Positions 32,181 to 40,906 of a DNA stretch of 41,525 bases are shown piece after piece. This stretch comes from CAJMNU01 sp905214855. GTDB lineage: Bacteria; Bacillota; Clostridia; Lachnospirales; Lachnospiraceae. The DNA lies in contig CALADM010000011.1 of the NCBI GenBank assembly GCA_937890595.1, positions 1-41,525 of the forward strand, written 5' to 3'. The stretch's first letter is position 1; each line of letters begins with the position of its first letter. Below the pieces are notes generated by a model that was given only the letters and a program-made list of their open reading frames with translations, was not told the DNA's origin and ran no database searches. Made by a program: the position numbers and the translations under genes.

Positions 32181-33434
32181 CTATTCCTGTTCTAATTTCT
32201 CAGTATAGTATAAATGTCTTGGAAGACCATCTACCATGATTGGTGTCAATTCTGCCTGAATCAGAGGACGGATATAGTTTACAAACTCTGGTGTCACATA
32301 ATCCCCTGTCTCATTGATCCATTCTCTTGGCACTTTCTTTTCGATATTTGCCACTTTATGTACATCATAAATATCTGTCACACAAATGTATGGATCATCA
32401 GAAACTCTCTTTAAGATGATCATCTTGCCAGTCTCACCCTCAAAAGCTGCTTTCACTGCTGCTCCACCTACCTGAAATGCCTCAGTGATATCCACACGGG
32501 ATACAATATGAGACGCACATCTTTGCAGGGAATTGAACTCGATCGCTCTTGTCTTACATCCCGGAACTTCACGGTTGATCTTCTCTGCCAAGTATCTTGC
32601 AGTACCTGTCAGCTGCTTATGACCAAAGGCATCCACAAAATCAATTCCATCTGTCAACTCACATACATACTTTCCGTCTTTTGTCTTAACACCTTCTGAA
32701 ATTGCAACCACAACAGACTTTTTCTTTTTATGAAGTTCTGCCACTTTATGCATAAACTCCTCTACATCAAATGGAATTTCTGGAAGGAAAATCATATCTG
32801 GTCCTTCACAGTCTTCACACTTTGCCAAGGCAGCTGCACCTGTCAGCCATCCTGCATTACGTCCCATGATCTCCAAAAGTGTAACTCCCATCTGATCGTA
32901 TACCAGACCATCACGGATAACCTCTTTTGTGATAGATCCAATATACTTTGCTGCACTTCCATATCCTGGAGTATGATCTGTTGCAGCAAGATCATTATCA
33001 ATCGTTTTTGGAACTCCCATAAACCGAATGTCTGAACCGTTTAATAAAGCATAATCTGACAATTTTTTAATGGTATCCATGGAATCATTTCCGCCAATAT
33101 AGAAAAAGTATTTCACGTCCAACTTATCTAAAATGGCAAAAATTTTATCATAGATCTCACGGTTCGCACTGATCTCCGGCAACTTAAAACGACAAGAACC
33201 CAGATAAGAAGATGGTGTTCTCTTCAGCAGTTCAATATCAAGGTCATTTTTGATATGATCTGCCAGATCTACATACTTCTCTTCCAAAAGTCCCTGAATG
33301 CCATGAAGCATACCATAAATCTTCTTTGCTCCACGGTCTTTTGCAGTCTTGTACACACCTACCAAGCTGGAATTGATCACAGCAGTAGGTCCTCCAGACT
33401 GACCAACAATTACATTACCCCTTATTTCTCCCAT
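32181..33434 (-). CDS. Diphosphate--fructose-6-phosphate 1-phosphotransferase (PPi-PFK)
   Basis: This phosphofructokinase uses pyrophosphate instead of ATP, making glycolysis reversible at this step. The 417-residue chain shows the PFK fold motifs GQSGGPTAVINSSLVG (phosphate loop), GGNDSMDT, PKTIDNDL and MGRNAGWLTG. The Asp in GGND, where ATP enzymes have Gly, and the Lys in PKTIDND, where ATP enzymes have Gly, are the known markers of PPi use. GGAGG is 8 bases before the ATG at 33434; a frame to 33458 overlaps it. The gene has its own promoter and terminator. Confidence 0.92.
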   Translation of the reverse strand: MGEIRGNVIVGQSGGPTAVINSSLVGVYKTAKDRGAKKIYGMLHGIQGLLEEKYVDLADHIKNDLDIELLKRTPSSYLGSCRFKLPEISANREIYDKIFAILDKLDVKYFFYIGGNDSMDTIKKLSDYALLNGSDIRFMGVPKTIDNDLAATDHTPGYGSAAKYIGSITKEVIRDGLVYDQMGVTLLEIMGRNAGWLTGAAALAKCEDCEGPDMIFLPEIPFDVEEFMHKVAELHKKKKSVVVAISEGVKTKDGKYVCELTDGIDFVDAFGHKQLTGTARYLAEKINREVPGCKTRAIEFNSLQRCASHIVSRVDITEAFQVGGAAVKAAFEGETGKMIILKRVSDDPYICVTDIYDVHKVANIEKKVPREWINETGDYVTPEFVNYIRPLIQAELTPIMVDGLPRHLYYTEKLEQE

Positions 33435-33488
33435 AAATGCTACCTCCTGAATGTTCACAATCTTTCACAGTAGCCTTTGCCTAGTAAC

Positions 33489-33517
33489 AGTATAGTATAA
33501 TTTGCACAAGAAAACAA
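33489..33517 (-). promoter_or_regulatory. Promoter of the PPi-PFK gene
   Basis: The minus strand has TTGTTT (33517-33512), a 17-base spacer and TATACT (33494-33489). Confidence 0.6.
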
Positions 33518-33559
33518 CTCATGTACGCAAAAAAATACTGCTTTTTTTCATTTTTCTCT

Positions 33560-34162
33560 CTACTTTGACAAGATTTCCTGTCCCATTAGAACAAGATCTT
33601 CTGTCAATCGACTATAACGTAATGTAGTAATGCTGACATTTCCAAAATGTTCTGGTATTTCCTCTGGAGTTTCTCTGAACAAATACTGAAGCAGGATAGA
33701 CATTGTAGCTCCATGTGTGACGATCACAATATTACCTTTCGCCCGTTTTAAAATTTCCTCCCAAGTTCCATATACTCGTTGTAATACTTCCAAGTCCGTC
33801 TCGCTTCCCTCACCCGGAAATTTCACATTCAAAGGATGTTCCATCCATGCTGCCATTACATCTGCAAATTTCACGTTTGCCTCAGCCATCGTCAGACCTT
33901 CTGCTTCTCCATAACCTTTTTCGATCAGACCTTCTGTCATATAAGCTGGCTTTCCCAACACTCTGGAAATGATATCTGCTGTCTCCAATGCCCGTTTCAT
34001 TGTACTGCTGTAAATCTCATCTACCTGCTTTTCTCTCAATTTCAGGGCAAGCTCCTTCGCCTGCTGCTGTCCTTTCTTATTTAAAGGAATATCCTGATGC
34101 CCCTGCATCTTTCCAAGCAGGTTCCAATCTGTCTCTCCATGACGTACTAAAAAAATATCCAT
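33560..34162 (-). CDS. Histidine phosphatase family protein
   Basis: The 200-residue protein has the phosphoglycerate-mutase-like signature LVRHGETDWNLLGKMQGHQDIPL at its N-terminus, SSTMKRALETADI, the acid motif EKGYGEAEGL, and the second catalytic His in VTHGATMSILL. Specificity within the family (PhoE, CobC, phosphoserine phosphatase) cannot be read from the sequence. AGGAG lies 8 bases before the ATG. It is about 80 bases downstream of the sigma-like gene on the same strand and could be cotranscribed with it. It is distinct from the homologue at 27350-27997. Confidence 0.9.
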   Translation of the reverse strand: MDIFLVRHGETDWNLLGKMQGHQDIPLNKKGQQQAKELALKLREKQVDEIYSSTMKRALETADIISRVLGKPAYMTEGLIEKGYGEAEGLTMAEANVKFADVMAAWMEHPLNVKFPGEGSETDLEVLQRVYGTWEEILKRAKGNIVIVTHGATMSILLQYLFRETPEEIPEHFGNVSITTLRYSRLTEDLVLMGQEILSK

Positions 34163-34241
34163 TTGTGGCTCTCCTTCATCATCTTGACTGTGCCTTGCAG
34201 CCAGTTGACCATGCGCTCTTTTCTTGATCTAGGATTATTGA

Positions 34242-34751
34242 TCATCTTCCATCTACTGTCACTGCGTTGACTGTCATTTTCATGATCTCCCGAATCTCAT
34301 CTGGTTCCATCTTCATCTTCTCAGAAAGTTCTTCTAGGGTTGCTTCTCTCCCCAGATCTTCTGCCATGATTCTGGAAACCTCAGACAAAACATTTGCACG
34401 TGCTGTCATTTCCTCCTCGATCTTATCCTCTATTTCCTCCTGCTCCATATATTCTTGCAATGCTCTGTGGATTTCTGCTTTTAACTGTTCTCTAAAATCC
34501 CCTTCTTCATAACAATCTACAAACTGCATCAATGCCATGTTCGCTTCCTGTACCAAATCTTCCAGATAAACTCCCTCTTTTTCATACTGTCTTGCAATTT
34601 CAAAAGAAAGTGATAGCATACCTTCCACCATACGACTCTTTGCTTCCTTATCTCCCTCTGCAATAGCTTCCAACAACCTTCTTTCCTCTTCTTCTCCACA
34701 TGGTAAGATCAATGATAACTCTTCCATATACATTTGCATATATTCACTCAT
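34242..34751 (-). CDS. Sigma-70-like protein lacking region 4 and the region 2 melting motif
   Basis: The 169-residue protein resembles a group 1/2 sigma factor in parts. Residues 1-15 look like region 1.2 (EYMQMYMEELSLI). Residues 41-83 match regions 2.1-2.2, the core-polymerase interface (EIARQYEKEGVYLEDLVQEANMALMQ). Residues about 130-160 match region 3 (EDLGREATLEELSEKMKMEPDEI). The stretch that should be regions 2.3-2.4 (FSTYATWWIRQAI in normal sigmas) is FREQLKAEIHRALQEYM, without the melting aromatics or -10 contacts, and no region 4 follows. I infer that it can touch core polymerase but not recognise promoters by itself. It may be a regulator, a decoy, or half of a split sigma. Confidence 0.72.
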   Translation of the reverse strand: MSEYMQMYMEELSLILPCGEEEERRLLEAIAEGDKEAKSRMVEGMLSLSFEIARQYEKEGVYLEDLVQEANMALMQFVDCYEEGDFREQLKAEIHRALQEYMEQEEIEDKIEEEMTARANVLSEVSRIMAEDLGREATLEELSEKMKMEPDEIREIMKMTVNAVTVDGR

Positions 34752-34936
34752 TCTATTTTCTGCCTCTTCTCTTTCTCTATTTTAGTTTCTCTTTCTATTT
34801 TATCGTTTTTTTCTTTTTTGTCTATTCTTTCTTTGATTCCTAAAATCTCTGGCTTTCCTTTTTAATGAATTGATCTGCTTTTTCAGCTTTCTAATTTCTT
34901 CTCTGCAATTTCTTTCTTTTCTTTCTTCCTATATAC

Positions 34937-34965
34937 TTTACAATTAACTATCTTTTTGTTATGAT
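34937..34965 (+). promoter_or_regulatory. Promoter of the LysR-family gene
   Basis: TTTACA (34937-34942), a 17-base spacer and TATGAT (34960-34965) precede the gene by about 30 bases. The pyrimidine-rich region from 34752 to 34936 shows no gene. Confidence 0.62.
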
Positions 34966-34997
34966 AATAGCTATCTTACTTATAAGGGGTGCTAATA

Positions 34998-35873
34998 ATG
35001 GATATCAATTATGAATTGTATAAAGTATTCTATTATGTTGCTATTACATTGAGTTTCTCTGAAGCTTCCAAGAAACTCTACATCTCACAGTCGGCAGTAA
35101 GTCAGTCTGTTAAAGTCTTGGAAAAAAAACTAAATCAGACGCTCTTCATCCGCAGCACCAAACGTGTCCAGCTAACTCCAGAAGGCGAAATCCTCCTGAA
35201 ACATATAGAACCTGCCATGAATCTGATCAAAAAAGGGGAAGCACAACTTCTGGAAGCCAATACACTAAACGGAGGACAGCTTCGTATTGGAGCAAGCGAC
35301 ACTATCTGCCGCTATTTTCTTGTTCCTTATTTAAATCGTTTCCATAAACTGTACCCACATGTTCACATCAAAGTTACAAACCAGACTTCCATTGAATGTG
35401 TTCGTCTTCTCGAAAATGGACAGGTGGATTTTTGTATTACCAATTATCCAAATTCTGCTCTTTCTAATCATCAGAGTATCCGCGTGATTCGAGAATTTTC
35501 TGATGTGTTTGTAGCAAATCCTGCCCATTTTCCACTTCAAGGGAGAAAGTTGTCTCTGAAAGAATTACAGAATTATCCTATTTTGATGTTGGACCGCAAA
35601 AGTACAACCAGTGAATTCCTTCACAATCTGTTCCAGCAGCACCAATTAGATTTAGTACCTGAAATTGAGCTAAGCAGCAATGATCTTCTCATTGATCTGG
35701 CACGTATCGGACTTGGAATTGCTTTTGTACCAGATTTCTGTATCCCAGCTCATGAAAAAGATCTATTTCTCCTTGAATTGGAAGAACAACTGCCCTCCAG
35801 ACAGCTTGTTGTCGTATCCAATGATACACTTCCTATCTCTCAGGCAGCAAAACAATTCATGGAAATTTTTTGA
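34998..35873 (+). CDS. LysR-family transcriptional regulator
   Basis: The 291-residue protein has the LysR N-terminal helix-turn-helix (YKVFYYVAITLSFSEASKKLYISQSAVSQSVKVLEKKLNQTLFIRSTKRVQLTPEGEIL) and the periplasmic-binding-protein-like effector domain (about 90-291: GQLRIGASDTICRYFLVPYL, ILMLDRKSTT, GLGIAFVPDF). It is alone on the plus strand. LysR targets are often divergent genes; the divergent neighbour here is the sigma-like gene at 34242-34751, which is a candidate target. The ATG at 34998 with AAGGGG is preferred to the in-frame GTG at 34989. The ligand is unknown. Confidence 0.93.
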   Translation: MDINYELYKVFYYVAITLSFSEASKKLYISQSAVSQSVKVLEKKLNQTLFIRSTKRVQLTPEGEILLKHIEPAMNLIKKGEAQLLEANTLNGGQLRIGASDTICRYFLVPYLNRFHKLYPHVHIKVTNQTSIECVRLLENGQVDFCITNYPNSALSNHQSIRVIREFSDVFVANPAHFPLQGRKLSLKELQNYPILMLDRKSTTSEFLHNLFQQHQLDLVPEIELSSNDLLIDLARIGLGIAFVPDFCIPAHEKDLFLLELEEQLPSRQLVVVSNDTLPISQAAKQFMEIF

Positions 35874-35878
35874 CACTT

Positions 35879-35928
35879 CCCCTTGCTGTTCTCCTTTTTT
35901 AGAAGAACTGGGCAAGGGGTATTTTTTT
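35879..35928 (+). terminator. Terminator of the LysR-family gene
   Basis: A stem CCCCTTGC with GCAAGGGG (35879-35886 and 35912-35919), helped by TTCT/AGAA inside, is followed by a seven-T tract. The converging helicase gene ends at the same place. Confidence 0.85.
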
Positions 35929-38287
35929 AAAATTGTCTCCAAAATGCCTCTAGTTCCTCTTTTACAGTCTGCAAAGTGACTGATCTGGCATCATCCCACT
36001 CTCTTGGAAACAATTCTCTGGCTGAGGTCTTTAAAAAACGGTCATCCAGAAGCAATATGATCCCCCTGTCCTGTGCCGTTCGGATCACTCGCCCTGCTGC
36101 TTGCAGCACCTTATTCATTCCAGGAAATTGGTATGCATAATCAAACCCTCTCCCCATCTTTTCATCAAAATATTGTTTCAAAATCTCCTGTTCTGTACAG
36201 ACCATAGGCAAGCCTGTCCCTATAATAGCTGTACCGATCAGGCTGTCTTTTTTTAGATCGATCCCCTCTGAAAAAATCCCTCCCAATACACAAAATCCAA
36301 GAAGAGATGATGTTTTCTCCCCCTCTTCCTGAAACATATTCAAAAACTCTTCTTTTTCTTCCTCTCTCATAGACACAGACTGACAAACCACAGAATATTC
36401 CATCAAATCTTCCCTCTCTTCCATTACGTTCTGCACTTCTCTCATATATTGATAAGAAGGAAAAAAAATCAGATAATTTCCTATCCTTGACTTTGCCATA
36501 ATAGAAATATAAGAAGCAATCTTCTCAAATTCACTTCTGTTTCTTCTGGTATAACGGCTGCTGACATCTGAACCAATCAAGATCTTCCTGTTACTTCTCA
36601 AAAACGGTGAATTTACATAAATTGCATAATCTTCCTGATCTGCTGTCAACAATGCCTTATAGTAACGGATCGGAAGCATTGTTGCAGAAAACAAGATTGT
36701 CCCTGCTCCCTGATCCAAACATTGACATAGCTCAGAAGATGGATCTATACAAAATATCCTAACCACAAAATCTCCATCTTTTTGTTCACAATAGATCCTG
36801 TAATGGAAGTCAGATCTTTCATATGCATTTAAAAAATGTCTCACTTCAAAATAAAATTCCAGAACACTCTCCCGATCTGTAAAATCTGGATGTTCATTCA
36901 GAAAATCATCCAGAGAAGAAAACATACTTGTCAACTCCATCGTCAACATATGGATCTGTTCCACCACCTGATAGGACTCACACTGTCTTTTTAATGCCAG
37001 CAACTCTTTATTACAGCGTTTGAGTAACTTCTCCAACTTACCAGACTTTTCTTTCAGTATCTTATACACATTCATTACATCCGATTTTTGAAGCGATGCA
37101 CTGTACATCTCCCTTGCACGTCCCACAAGGTTATGTGCCTCATCAATCAGAAAAAAATAAGGTTCTTTTACTTCTTCCGATGAAAAATAGCGTTTTAACT
37201 TTACGTCTGGATCTAACACATAATTATAATCACAGATAATCGCATCTACCCAATTGCTGATATCCAGACAAAATTCAAATGGACATACACTAAAACGTAT
37301 GGCATATTCTATGATCTGCTCTCTTCCGATCCCCCATTCTTTATGGATGATCTCATAGACAGCATCATTCACTCTGTCAAAATGTCCTTTGGCATATGGA
37401 CATACATCTGGATTGCATTCTACTTTATCCATAAAACATAATTTTTCTTTCGCTGTGATCACCACAGATTTTAAATACAATCCTTTCTCTCTCAAAATCT
37501 CCAGACTTTCCTGTGCTACACTTCTGGTTATCGTTTTTGCTGTCAGATAAAATATTTTTTCTCCATATCCCTCTCCCACAGCTTTAAGAGCAGGAAAAAG
37601 AACTGCAAGAGTCTTTCCTATTCCTGTCGGTGCCTGAATAAAAAGTCGCTTTCCTCTCTGAAGTGTCCTATAGACTGACACAGCAAGATCCCTCTGTCCC
37701 TCTCGATAGGGGAAAGGAAATTCCAAATTTTTCAGAGACTCTGTTCTGCGCTGACGGTTGTGAAATAAAAAACGTGCCCATTTGACATATTCATACAGCA
37801 ACCCCGAAAACCATATCTCCAATTCCTCTCTTGTTTTCTTTTCTTGAAACCGACGGATCTCTTCTGTCTCAATCTGACAATATGTGATCTGTATTCCTAT
37901 TTCTTCTCTTTCATGCTGAAGGCAATAAAAATATCCATAACAATATGCCTGTGCCAAATGAACTGCCACAGGCTCTATATGTGTAATGTCCTGATATACA
38001 CACTTAATCTCATCAATGATGACCTCATCCTGTTTTGTTATGATACCATCTGCACGACCTTCTATCTCAATCTCAAATTCATCTTCACGAACCTCATGAC
38101 GCATGTATACTTCAGCCTGATATTCTGCCCCCATCCGCTTTTGGATCTTTCGATGAAGTCTTCCTCCAGCCTGCATGGCATCTTTCTGTTCTGCTCCAGT
38201 CCTTCTGCTATCCAGATCTCCGCTCCTCATCACAAATTCAACTAAATTTCTGACAGCTACATGCACCTTGTTCGTTTCCTGCCCCAT
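35927..38287 (-). CDS. PD-(D/E)XK nuclease-XPD/DinG-type helicase fusion
   Basis: The 786-residue protein joins two modules. The N-terminal region (about 1-150) contains GRADGIITKQDEVIIDEIKCV, fitting a PD-(D/E)XK nuclease (Asp80, Glu93, Lys95). The rest is a superfamily 2 XPD/DinG-like helicase: Walker A QAPTGIGKT (about residue 220), cysteines LCFMDKVECNPDVCPY and CPFEFC, which may hold an Fe-S cluster, Walker B DEAH, and motif VI QAAGRVIRTAQDRG. These enzymes unwind or cut branched or damaged DNA. GGGAG lies just before the ATG. It is a single gene between a LysR and an HPr-like gene. I infer a DNA-repair role. Alternatives are replication-fork or defence roles, for which there is no context here. 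Confidence 0.85.
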   Translation of the reverse strand: MGQETNKVHVAVRNLVEFVMRSGDLDSRRTGAEQKDAMQAGGRLHRKIQKRMGAEYQAEVYMRHEVREDEFEIEIEGRADGIITKQDEVIIDEIKCVYQDITHIEPVAVHLAQAYCYGYFYCLQHEREEIGIQITYCQIETEEIRRFQEKKTREELEIWFSGLLYEYVKWARFLFHNRQRRTESLKNLEFPFPYREGQRDLAVSVYRTLQRGKRLFIQAPTGIGKTLAVLFPALKAVGEGYGEKIFYLTAKTITRSVAQESLEILREKGLYLKSVVITAKEKLCFMDKVECNPDVCPYAKGHFDRVNDAVYEIIHKEWGIGREQIIEYAIRFSVCPFEFCLDISNWVDAIICDYNYVLDPDVKLKRYFSSEEVKEPYFFLIDEAHNLVGRAREMYSASLQKSDVMNVYKILKEKSGKLEKLLKRCNKELLALKRQCESYQVVEQIHMLTMELTSMFSSLDDFLNEHPDFTDRESVLEFYFEVRHFLNAYERSDFHYRIYCEQKDGDFVVRIFCIDPSSELCQCLDQGAGTILFSATMLPIRYYKALLTADQEDYAIYVNSPFLRSNRKILIGSDVSSRYTRRNRSEFEKIASYISIMAKSRIGNYLIFFPSYQYMREVQNVMEEREDLMEYSVVCQSVSMREEEKEEFLNMFQEEGEKTSSLLGFCVLGGIFSEGIDLKKDSLIGTAIIGTGLPMVCTEQEILKQYFDEKMGRGFDYAYQFPGMNKVLQAAGRVIRTAQDRGIILLLDDRFLKTSARELFPREWDDARSVTLQTVKEELEAFWRQF

Positions 38288-38375
38288 AATATCTCCCTCT
38301 TATCAAAACGTATGTTCTATGTTTATTATATACAATATTGACAGAAAATCAAGTATCAAGCCTATTCAGATAAAG

Positions 38376-38425
38376 AAAGACCATCTTAAAATCGATTCTA
38401 TGGTCGATCTCAAAATGGTCTTTTT
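38376..38425 (-). terminator. Terminator of the HPr-like gene
   Basis: A 9-bp outer stem AAAGACCAT with ATGGTCTTT (38376-38384 and 38415-38423), with an inner ATCGA/TCGAT pairing, lies 73 bases after the HPr-like stop. On the minus strand it ends in GGTCTTTCTTT. Confidence 0.72.
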
Positions 38426-38495
38426 CATCTGTTCTAAATTGTAATCACATCATATACTCATCTTGTGGGCAGAATGAGTCTTCTGTTTGCTTCTT

Positions 38496-38738
38496 TTATG
38501 CAGCTACAAAATTACTGGCAGCCATCTTATCCAAAAATTCTTCAAACTGCTCATCCTCACCATTGTACTGTACAGTCAAAATACGAGTTAAATCCAAGCT
38601 CAATACTCCCAAGATAGATTTTGCGTCAATCACAACACGGTTATAAAAGACATCAATATCAAAATCACATTTGGATGCTGCTGCTACAAATGCCTTTGCA
38701 TCTGTCAAAGTTGGCAAAATAATTTTCTTCTCTTTCAT
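38496..38738 (-). CDS. HPr-like protein lacking His15
   Basis: The 80-residue protein aligns without gaps to HPr over FVAAASKCDFDIDVFYN and IDAKSILGVLSLDL. Lys23 matches HPr Lys28 and Ser41 matches regulatory Ser46, the target of HPr kinase. The position of active-site His15 (GIHARPA in HPr) holds Thr10 in PTLTDAKA, so it cannot pass PEP-derived phosphate to PTS enzymes in the usual way. This resembles Crh of Bacillus, which has Gln at this place and works only as a CcpA co-repressor. AAGGAG precedes the ATG by 12 bases. It is a single-gene unit with a consensus promoter. A regulatory role in sugar control is inferred. Confidence 0.83.
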   Translation of the reverse strand: MKEKKIILPTLTDAKAFVAAASKCDFDIDVFYNRVVIDAKSILGVLSLDLTRILTVQYNGEDEQFEEFLDKMAASNFVAA

Positions 38739-38804
38739 GATATTTCACTACTCCTTCTAACTAACTACCTGTCTGTTCAGGTGTTTCTTTCTGCTTCGCA
38801 CACA

Positions 38805-38833
38805 TTTATATCACGTTTCGATTAAAATGTCAA
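38805..38833 (-). promoter_or_regulatory. Promoter of the HPr-like gene
   Basis: The minus strand has a perfect TTGACA (38833-38828), a 17-base spacer and TATAAA (38810-38805). Confidence 0.8.
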
Positions 38834-39161
38834 ACTTCATAAGCGTGGCAAAAAAAGCCAAAAAATCTATACACATTTTCTATTTAGGGATATGATTTCC
38901 AATTTTTTCTAAACTATTCTCACAAAGCATGTTTCAAAATCTTTTTTTATTTAAAGTTTTCTTATTCTAAACTTCCAATTTCACAACTTACATTTTTCGC
39001 ATTTTGAATAAAATTTGCCTTTTCAAAGATAGCATATTTTTTTAGTTTAATGTAGTAGCCGATTAAAGTCAAGTATTTTTTTAAAAACAGGCACAAAATA
39101 AAAAATAAGAACATTTTCCAAACAATTTCCTTCTTTTTTCATTTTTTTCTTCTATTTTTTG
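38834..39161. other. AT-rich intergenic stretch without a gene
   Basis: About 330 bases of mostly A/T runs separate the HPr-like promoter from the tRNA-Trp promoter. I see no ORF with a ribosome site, no repeat array and no clear hairpin. Confidence 0.6.
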
Positions 39162-39190
39162 TTGACAAATGAATATTCTTATGCTATCAT
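39162..39190 (+). promoter_or_regulatory. Promoter of tRNA-Trp
   Basis: TTGACA (39162-39167), a 17-base spacer ending TGC (extended -10) and TATCAT (39185-39190) lie 19 bases before the tRNA. Confidence 0.82.
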
Positions 39191-39208
39191 AAAGAACGTC
39201 CAATACAA

Positions 39209-39279
39209 AGGGGAATAGTTCAACGGCAGAGCAACGGTCTCCAAAACCGTTAATGGGGGTTCGAATCCCTCTTCCCCTG
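39209..39279 (+). tRNA. tRNA-Trp (CCA anticodon)
   Basis: The 71-base gene has a perfect 7-bp acceptor stem (AGGGGAA with TTCCCCT), a D arm TAGTTCAACGGCAGAGCA, an anticodon arm ACGGT-CTCCAAA-ACCGT giving CCA for tryptophan, and a T arm GGGGGTTCGAATCCC. The discriminator is G and the 3' CCA end is not encoded. It is a single tRNA with its own promoter and terminator. Confidence 0.97.
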
Positions 39280-39311
39280 TTTATAGATAACAGATGTTTC
39301 TATACTACTTC

Positions 39312-39358
39312 AAAAATAGAACGAGTCATTATGTGGGGTAATGATTCGTTCTATTTTT
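39312..39358 (+). terminator. Terminator of tRNA-Trp
   Basis: A stem of about 19 bp (AAAATAGAACGAgTCATTA with TAATGAtTCGTTCTATTTT) with a TGTGGGG loop ends in TTTTTATTT, starting 33 bases after the tRNA. Confidence 0.9.
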
Positions 39359-39458
39359 ATTTGGCACTCTATGTTTTTCATGCTCATTCTTTCTTCCACA
39401 AGTTTTAGTTTGTATCCTGACTTTTTAGCATATCTTCTTTTTAACAATAATAAAATTA

Positions 39459-40883
39459 TCATGTCAAAAACTGGATTGCTTCTCTCACATTACTGACTCC
39501 TATAAGCCGAATACCTCCTGCTTTTTGCATTTTTTCTGCTTTCTCCATTTTTTCCAGACACTTCTGTGGCAAAATACAGGTATGAAACCCTAATTTCTCT
39601 GCTTCACGGACTCTCTGATCTGCCATTGCCACAGCACGCACTTCTCCAGAAAGCCCCACTTCTCCAAATATCATAGTATCCGGAGATACAGGACGATCTT
39701 TGTAACTGGATATCAAAGCCATAACAATCGCCAGATCCAAAGCTGGTTCACTCATTTTGATACCACCTGCAATATTGATATATGCGTCCATCCTTGACAT
39801 TTCATAGTGGCATCTCTTTTCTAACACAGCCATCAATAGATTCACTCTATTATAGTCTGTTCCTGCTGCTGTCCTGCGTGGCATACCAAAATTTGTTTCT
39901 GATACCAATGCCTGAATTTCCAAAAGAATGGGTCTGCTTCCTTCCATAGAGCAGGCAACCACTGCACCAGATGCATCTTTCGGTCTTCCTTCCAACATAA
40001 ATTCAGATGGATTTTCGACCTCCTCCAGACCTGCCTCACGCATTTCAAATACACCAATCTCATTGGTAGATCCAAAACGGTTCTTTACACCCCTTAAAAT
40101 ACGATAAGAAGCAAATTTTTCTCCCTCAAAATACAAAACAGTGTCCACCATATGCTCCAAAACTCTTGGACCAGCAACCACGCCTTCCTTAGTCACATGA
40201 CCGACAATAAAAATAGCAATTCCAAATCCTTTTGCTATCTGCATCAGCAAATTTGTGGATTCTCTGACCTGACCGATGCTTCCCGGAGCGGAAGAAAGCC
40301 CTTCTCGAAACATGGTTTGGATAGAATCAATGATCACCATATCCGGTTTTTCGTTTTCTATCACCAAACGTATGGTGTCCAGATTAGTCTCACATAAAAA
40401 GGTCATTTCTCCCTGAAATGTCCCGATCCTGTTAGCACGGAGTTTGATCTGTTTTAGCGATTCCTCTCCAGAAATATAAAGGACTTTCTGTTCATGCCCA
40501 GATACCATTCTGCAAACCTGAAGCAAAAGTGTGGATTTTCCGATACCAGGATCTCCACCTACCAAAACCAAAGATCCCCTTACAATCCCTCCTCCAAGTA
40601 CACGATCCAGTTCCGCAAACCCACTTGACATACGATCTTGTTCCTCCAGAGTGATCTCTGACAGTTTTACTGGTCTTATTTTCTCAATCTCTGTTCTCCG
40701 TCTCCCAACTCCTTTTAAACTATCAATTCCAAGTCCCCGTCCTCCCAGATCTTTTCCCTTTGGTTCTAGCGGTTCTTCTACCAATGTGTTCCATTCTTTA
40801 CATGCCGGACACTGTCCCAGCCATTTTGCAGATTCATATCCGCACTCCTTACAAAAAAAAGCACTTTCTCTTGCCTTTGCCAT
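39459..40883 (-). CDS. radA: DNA repair protein RadA (Sms)
   Basis: RadA is a RecA-like helicase/ATPase that helps branch migration in recombination. The 474-residue protein has the N-terminal C4 zinc finger (CKECGYESAKWLGQCPACKEW; Cys11, 14, 25, 28), the RecA core with Walker A GGDPGIGKST (about residue 98), the RadA-specific KNRFG motif (about 253), and a C-terminal Lon-protease-like domain (DLAIVMALISSYKDRPV, GEVGLSGEVRAV). The ATG at 40883 follows AGGAAG. In many Firmicutes radA follows clpC; here the upstream neighbour is the end of an IS element, so its native promoter may have been separated or replaced. Confidence 0.97.
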   Translation of the reverse strand: MAKARESAFFCKECGYESAKWLGQCPACKEWNTLVEEPLEPKGKDLGGRGLGIDSLKGVGRRRTEIEKIRPVKLSEITLEEQDRMSSGFAELDRVLGGGIVRGSLVLVGGDPGIGKSTLLLQVCRMVSGHEQKVLYISGEESLKQIKLRANRIGTFQGEMTFLCETNLDTIRLVIENEKPDMVIIDSIQTMFREGLSSAPGSIGQVRESTNLLMQIAKGFGIAIFIVGHVTKEGVVAGPRVLEHMVDTVLYFEGEKFASYRILRGVKNRFGSTNEIGVFEMREAGLEEVENPSEFMLEGRPKDASGAVVACSMEGSRPILLEIQALVSETNFGMPRRTAAGTDYNRVNLLMAVLEKRCHYEMSRMDAYINIAGGIKMSEPALDLAIVMALISSYKDRPVSPDTMIFGEVGLSGEVRAVAMADQRVREAEKLGFHTCILPQKCLEKMEKAEKMQKAGGIRLIGVSNVREAIQFLT

Positions 40884-40906
40884 ATGTCTTCCTATACTCT
40901 CTGCTA

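Noticed and set aside
32181..33434. ATP-dependent phosphofructokinase
   Set aside because: The GGND and PKTIDND residues (Asp and Lys in place of two Gly) are markers of pyrophosphate use.
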